Source of the DNA: Planctomycetota bacterium
Lineage (GTDB): Bacteria; Planctomycetota; Phycisphaerae; UBA1845; CAIVHJ01
Reading direction: 5' to 3'
Length of the DNA: 8,429 bases
NCBI GenBank assembly: GCA_022573485.1
Contig: JACZTW010000170.1
Span: 1 to 8,429, forward strand
The translations under genes were made by a program, and so were the position numbers. This document shows positions 5,235 through 8,429 of the stretch, piece by piece; positions within the stretch are counted from its first letter, which is position 1; each line of letters starts with the position of its first letter. Under the pieces are notes generated by a model. That model searched no databases. It was not told the DNA's origin and worked only from the letters and a program-made list of their open reading frames with translations.

Positions 5235-7196
5235 GTGGCCAAGGATCGATTGAAGGATTTGAGTGAATTGCTGTCGGCTTATCTGGATGGTGAGCTGGAG
5301 GAGTCGGCCCGCGCTGAGGTGGTGGCCTATCTGGATCGCGACGCCGGCGCGGTGCGGCTTCTCAATGAGCTGCGCGAGACGCGGTCCATGCTCCAGAACT
5401 TGCCGCATCAATCGGCGCCGGCGGGGTTCTCGGAGGGCGTGGTCTCGGCTGTGGAGCGACAGGCGCTGCTCGGCGGAGAACCCGAGACAACCGTGCGAAT
5501 GTCGATGCGGCGCCGGTGGGGCCCGATCCGTGCCGCAGCGTCAATCGCGTTGCTCGTGGGCGTGGCCGGCTCATGGATCTACTGGCAGAGCAACCGCCGG
5601 GAATTCACGGATCTGGCTTTGCAAGAAGCCGTAGTGCCGGAGACGAGCCTCGGGCGCGCGACGGACAGATCGCTCGATCCGATGAGTTCGCTGGCCAGGG
5701 TGGACGACACCCTCGACAATTATCCCTCCGACTATGGATCTCGGACGATCTTCAAGAACAGCGACCACGGCAAGGCGGCCTCTCTGCTCGTGCCTTCGGC
5801 GGAGCCTCGCAGCATGGTCGAGAGCGCCGAGATGGAAGATGCCAAGCAGCAGCAACAATCGATCGTCGGACTCGACCTGAAAATGCAGGCCGGCGAACTT
5901 GATGAAGAAGTCGTCATGCTTGAGGCAAACCTGGACACCTCAACGTGGTTCTACGGAGCAGCCGACGCTGAACAGGTCGATTTCGGTCTGGCCGGTCAGT
6001 TGCGCGGATCGCGCCGGGGAGGGGCCGTTCGGGCGGACTTCACGCAGCGCTTGCGGGCCAATGAACCCGCCGTGTCTCTGGCCCGTTATGATTTCTCCAA
6101 TGAGTCAAATGTACTGACCCTGAACTTCTCCAGCGATGCCCAGCGCGATGAGTTTACGCAGAAGCTCGAGGTCTATCTGATGGACAATAGTTTTCTCAGC
6201 GCGACGGACCCGCTGGAGCGGATTCAAGTCGTCGAACCGCTGACCCAGAACGTGCTGCTGCGCGGCCGCCAAGGCCTGAACTATACCGAGCCTCGTAGCG
6301 AGCAGATCTTGCTCAATGCCGCTCCGGAAGTGCTGGAAGGATTGATCGATCGCTATGCCGAAACGATCGACGGGCTTGAGGACACGACGAACATACAACT
6401 ACAAATGGGCAAGCTGAAAGTCGAGGGCCTCAAGTGGACCCGTCGCACCGTCCAGGCGCTGGCGGTGCCCGAGCTGCAGCGACGCATGCTCGGCAAGGAC
6501 GAACCAGCAGGGGACGGTGTCCAAGAAACGGCTGCTGATCAGAACGAGCAGCGCACCGCTGAACAGTGGCGAGAGCACTATGCACGACTTGGATTGGCCG
6601 CCAGGATGCCGGTGACGCCGCTCAGCGATACAGAAGAGCGCGCCGAGGATGAGAGCGGCAGCCTCGAGCAAAGCGAAGGCGAATCAGCCAAGGCCGCCGC
6701 CGGCGAGCAGAGCGAACAAGCTGAGCTGAAGGATTCGGGCGACCCTTCCCCGGCGCGCCCGGCAGGCAGTAAAGAGGCGCCCGAGCCGACGCAGGAGGCC
6801 CGGGAAGAGGCGCAAGCGGTAGCCGCCGGAAAGAAGGATCAAGGCGTAGTCGGCGTGCAGAAAAAGAAACGTCGTGCCCGATCCGCAAAGGGCATGCGCG
6901 CCGATGACGTCGAGTTGTTCGGCGGCCTGGACAAAAGTCCGCCGACGGCCGTGTCGGTTGGCGGGGACTCGCGAGCCCGCCGCGGTGGCGGTGCCGGTAA
7001 TGGTGGCGGTGGCGGCCGTGGCGGTGGCGGCATATTTGGGCGACCCAAGAACGCTGCACCGTCGAGGCTGATTGGGCGGGCGTCCAATCTGACGTTCGTG
7101 CTCAAACTGCAAACCATGCCGCCGGCGAGACCCGAGCCGGAACCCGAAATGGGGCCGCCGGCCCCGCCCTCGGAATCTGATGATTCGGAGGAGTAA
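5235..7196 (+). CDS. Large single-pass membrane anti-sigma-like protein with low-complexity C-terminus
   Basis: The product is 653 residues from GTG 5235, with CAGGGA about 10 nt upstream. Residues 1-95 resemble the cytosolic anti-sigma domain that binds an ECF factor (LSELLSAYLDGELEESARAEV at the N-terminus). The HxxxCxxC zinc ligands of ZAS proteins are not present. One membrane helix at about 97-117 (AAASIALLVGVAGSWIYW) would place the remaining ~535 residues outside the cytoplasm. Residues 225-460 look folded. Residues 465-550 are acidic/basic low complexity (Glu, Ala, Lys, Gln), 584-602 are almost entirely glycine and arginine, and 629-653 are Pro/Glu-rich and acidic. FVLKLQTM near 621-628 may be a final beta strand. 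Position directly after the ECF gene on the same strand supports regulation of that factor. The extracytoplasmic part is not recognised, and it may be the sensor or a surface protein. The assignment as an anti-sigma rests on the N-terminus and context. Confidence 0.85.
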   Translation: MAKDRLKDLSELLSAYLDGELEESARAEVVAYLDRDAGAVRLLNELRETRSMLQNLPHQSAPAGFSEGVVSAVERQALLGGEPETTVRMSMRRRWGPIRAAASIALLVGVAGSWIYWQSNRREFTDLALQEAVVPETSLGRATDRSLDPMSSLARVDDTLDNYPSDYGSRTIFKNSDHGKAASLLVPSAEPRSMVESAEMEDAKQQQQSIVGLDLKMQAGELDEEVVMLEANLDTSTWFYGAADAEQVDFGLAGQLRGSRRGGAVRADFTQRLRANEPAVSLARYDFSNESNVLTLNFSSDAQRDEFTQKLEVYLMDNSFLSATDPLERIQVVEPLTQNVLLRGRQGLNYTEPRSEQILLNAAPEVLEGLIDRYAETIDGLEDTTNIQLQMGKLKVEGLKWTRRTVQALAVPELQRRMLGKDEPAGDGVQETAADQNEQRTAEQWREHYARLGLAARMPVTPLSDTEERAEDESGSLEQSEGESAKAAAGEQSEQAELKDSGDPSPARPAGSKEAPEPTQEAREEAQAVAAGKKDQGVVGVQKKKRRARSAKGMRADDVELFGGLDKSPPTAVSVGGDSRARRGGGAGNGGGGGRGGGGIFGRPKNAAPSRLIGRASNLTFVLKLQTMPPARPEPEPEMGPPAPPSESDDSEE

Positions 7197-7209
7197 TCCG
7201 GGCGCGACG

Positions 7210-7280
7210 GGCTGCTAAACGGCAAGCCCTCGGGTGGACCTTTCGAGCTGACTTTCCCGGCGCGCCGGGATTTAGCAGAC
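7210..7280 (+). repeat. Dispersed repeat copy B, inverted CTGCTAAA/TTTAGCAG ends
   Basis: This 71-bp copy begins 14 bp after the anti-sigma stop and lies between convergent genes. It has perfect 8-bp inverted ends (7212-7219 and 7271-7278) and matches the reverse complement of 2891-2950 except for about 11 extra bases. Those extra bases fall in the perfect 16-bp palindrome TCCCGGCGCGCCGGGA at 7255-7270. The whole unit can fold into a long stem with an inner GC hairpin and may serve as a two-sided transcript end, although no T-run follows. Confidence 0.72.
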
Positions 7281-7325
7281 GCCGGGGCGCCACGGCGGAC
7301 GTGGAAACGGATCAGGAAGGGAATG

Positions 7326-7658
7326 TCAGATTCGTTCGCCGCACTCCGGGCAACGCGGCTCGGTCAGGCCTTTGAGGATATAGTTACATTTCAGGCAATG
7401 GATGTGTTCCAAATCCCGCTTCACATCCCGAAAACAAGCGACCATGAAGACGACGCCGGACGTCAGTACGGCTGCTTGGGTGGCGAGCGGCAGAACAAAC
7501 GAGAACAATCTCAGATGGTGCTGAAGCTGGTAACCCAGAATACTGAGACCGTAGGCGTACAGACCGAATCGGAACCACCACCAGTCTTTGATATGCTTCT
7601 TGTAGAAGCAACTGCCCAGGATGAACATGAGGAGGAGAGTTGAAGTGTATTCGGGCAT
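7326..7658 (-). CDS. Small membrane protein with C-terminal zinc ribbon
   Basis: The product is 110 residues from ATG 7658, with AAAGG 5 nt upstream on the coding strand and an in-frame stop farther upstream. Hydrophobic segments lie at about 7-19, 28-45 and 52-76, followed by a short charged linker and a zinc ribbon with Cys88, Cys91, Cys103 and Cys106 (CLKCNY, GLTEPRCPECG). The ribbon closely resembles that of the membrane protein ending at 2862, but the membrane portion is much shorter, so this is a distant relative or a separate user of the same module. Such proteins are widespread in Phycisphaerae and uncharacterised. The gene lies 76 bp downstream of the lipoprotein gene on the same strand, so co-transcription is possible. 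It converges on the anti-sigma gene. Confidence 0.85.
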   Translation of the reverse strand: MPEYTSTLLLMFILGSCFYKKHIKDWWWFRFGLYAYGLSILGYQLQHHLRLFSFVLPLATQAAVLTSGVVFMVACFRDVKRDLEHIHCLKCNYILKGLTEPRCPECGERI

Positions 7659-7734
7659 CTGAGCCTTTGCAGCATGAAGATGCGAACGCGCGCGGGCCGC
7701 AGGCGCTCAAGCGAGCACTCGGGTGGAGACCGCC

Positions 7735-8298
7735 CTACTCAGCACGTGCCCCACGCACTTGGTCACGGATCTCCGATGCCAAACCCGAGAGATCAATGAT
7801 CGCCTGGTCCTCCATGTGTTCGTTCCATGGATCGCTGTACCGTGCCAGCAGGACGAACTTGCGCCCCTTCGGCATGACAGCTAAATCGACCTGCAGCTTG
7901 AATTCGTACATCAGCGTGGTGTGATTCCAGTAGGTTTCCTGATCCTTGTCGCTGGCCAGCGGCAACTCCCAGGTCTGAATCTGAGCCCCTCGGGGATCCG
8001 CCGCAGCGGGACGATGAGCGTAAAGCTCAAACACGATCCGGCCTGAAATCTTGGTCGGTTCGCCCTGCTTGTCCCGCGCCACCAACACGGCCTCCAAGCC
8101 GTCCGGGATCACATCATCATCGAAACTGGCCGGCTGGGTGAGCGGGCCGACCAGTTCGATCTTATCGGCCATGATCGATGAGAGCAGTTGGCGCCGCTCC
8201 TCGACCGTATATCCGGATCCCTGCGGTCCCGCGCAACCAACCGATAAGACGATGGACGCCAAAAGGATCACTTTTTGGACGATCTTTGCCGCACGCAT
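7735..8298 (-). CDS. Putative lipoprotein of unknown function
   Basis: The product is 187 residues from ATG 8298, with AGGA about 10 nt upstream on the coding strand. The N-terminus is a basic MRAAKIVQK, a hydrophobic stretch (VILLASIVLSV) and Cys22 in SVGC, a slightly non-canonical lipobox, so the mature protein is probably lipid-anchored in the envelope. The body has a beta-rich look: ISGRIVFELYAHRP at about 84-97, WNHTTLMYEFKLQVDLAVMP at about 123-142 and KFVLLARYSDPWNEHMEDQAIIDLSG at about 146-171. The alternation of strands with a D-x-W turn would fit a small beta-sandwich, but no named family is recognised. The C-terminus is charged and helical. It is the first of two minus-strand genes at the right end of the window. 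Confidence 0.82.
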   Translation of the reverse strand: MRAAKIVQKVILLASIVLSVGCAGPQGSGYTVEERRQLLSSIMADKIELVGPLTQPASFDDDVIPDGLEAVLVARDKQGEPTKISGRIVFELYAHRPAAADPRGAQIQTWELPLASDKDQETYWNHTTLMYEFKLQVDLAVMPKGRKFVLLARYSDPWNEHMEDQAIIDLSGLASEIRDQVRGARAE

Positions 8299-8429
8299 GA
8301 GCGTAGTTCCTAATAGCCGGTGAATCTGCCTGTTCCGAGCAACAAGTTTATCGCCAAGATCGGGCGCCTGTCAATCAACCGTCATCGCCTGCCGATCTAT
8401 TGATGTCGGCTGTGGCCGCCAAGGGAGTT
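8299..8429. other. Upstream region of the lipoprotein gene, no feature resolved
   Basis: These 131 bp lie upstream of the lipoprotein start and should hold its promoter, but no convincing -35/-10 pair can be placed. The window ends in AAGGGAGTT, which could be a ribosome binding site for a plus-strand gene beginning just outside. Confidence 0.4.

Noticed and set aside
6399..7225. Overlapping minus-strand open frames opposite the anti-sigma C-terminus
   Set aside because: Their Pro/Arg/His-rich translations are what the complement of Gly-, Ala- and Glu-rich codons gives, and the plus frame is continuous and preceded by a plausible ribosome binding site.
7255..7280. Classical intrinsic terminator after the anti-sigma gene
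   Set aside because: The GC palindrome is strong, but no run of T follows on either strand, so it is described as part of the repeat instead.

Overview
The window looks like chromosomal DNA from a planctomycete, most likely Phycisphaerae or a related group. The reasons are high GC content, two small membrane proteins ending in the paired-cysteine CxxC...CPECG zinc ribbon typical of that phylum, an ECF sigma factor next to a very long single-pass anti-sigma-like protein, and a protein segment resembling the HEAT-like C-terminal region of planctomycete membrane-bound dehydrogenases. These are family resemblances read by eye, with no database search.

Layout. A minus-strand gene starts at 1784 and runs off the left edge. 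It is one uninterrupted frame of at least 594 codons that reads as three unrelated proteins in turn: the GTPase domain of elongation factor 4 (LepA), a HEAT-like dehydrogenase segment, and a caspase-fold (C14) peptidase domain with its His/Cys dyad. The interval 1785-2030 separates this gene from the next and carries four 7-bp tandem units and four hairpins. Two of the hairpins are inverted copies of one REP-like element with compensatory stem changes. A plus-strand polytopic membrane protein with a zinc ribbon follows (about 2031-2862); its start appears to be broken by a single-base frameshift. It converges on a minus-strand extended SDR / NAD-binding reductase-like gene (4140-3013). After about 400 bp without a clear gene come a plus-strand ECF sigma factor (4558-5196) and, 38 bp later, its probable membrane anti-sigma partner (5235-7196). 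The right end holds two minus-strand genes: a second, shorter zinc-ribbon membrane protein (7658-7326) and, upstream of it, a lipoprotein of unknown function (8298-7735).

Working together. The sigma and anti-sigma genes form a credible two-gene regulatory unit. The lipoprotein and small zinc-ribbon gene may be co-transcribed. No functional link between the other neighbours is visible. The two convergent gene junctions (2863-3012 and 7197-7325) each contain a copy of the same short repeat with inverted CTGCTAAA/TTTAGCAG ends, in opposite orientation. This is the most interesting non-coding signal.

The LepA/HEAT/caspase frame is the most surprising item. It could be a true gene fusion, but both joins fall where the parent families resemble each other, so an assembly or otherwise artificial chimera must be excluded first. 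No rRNA, tRNA, CRISPR array or insertion sequence was recognised.
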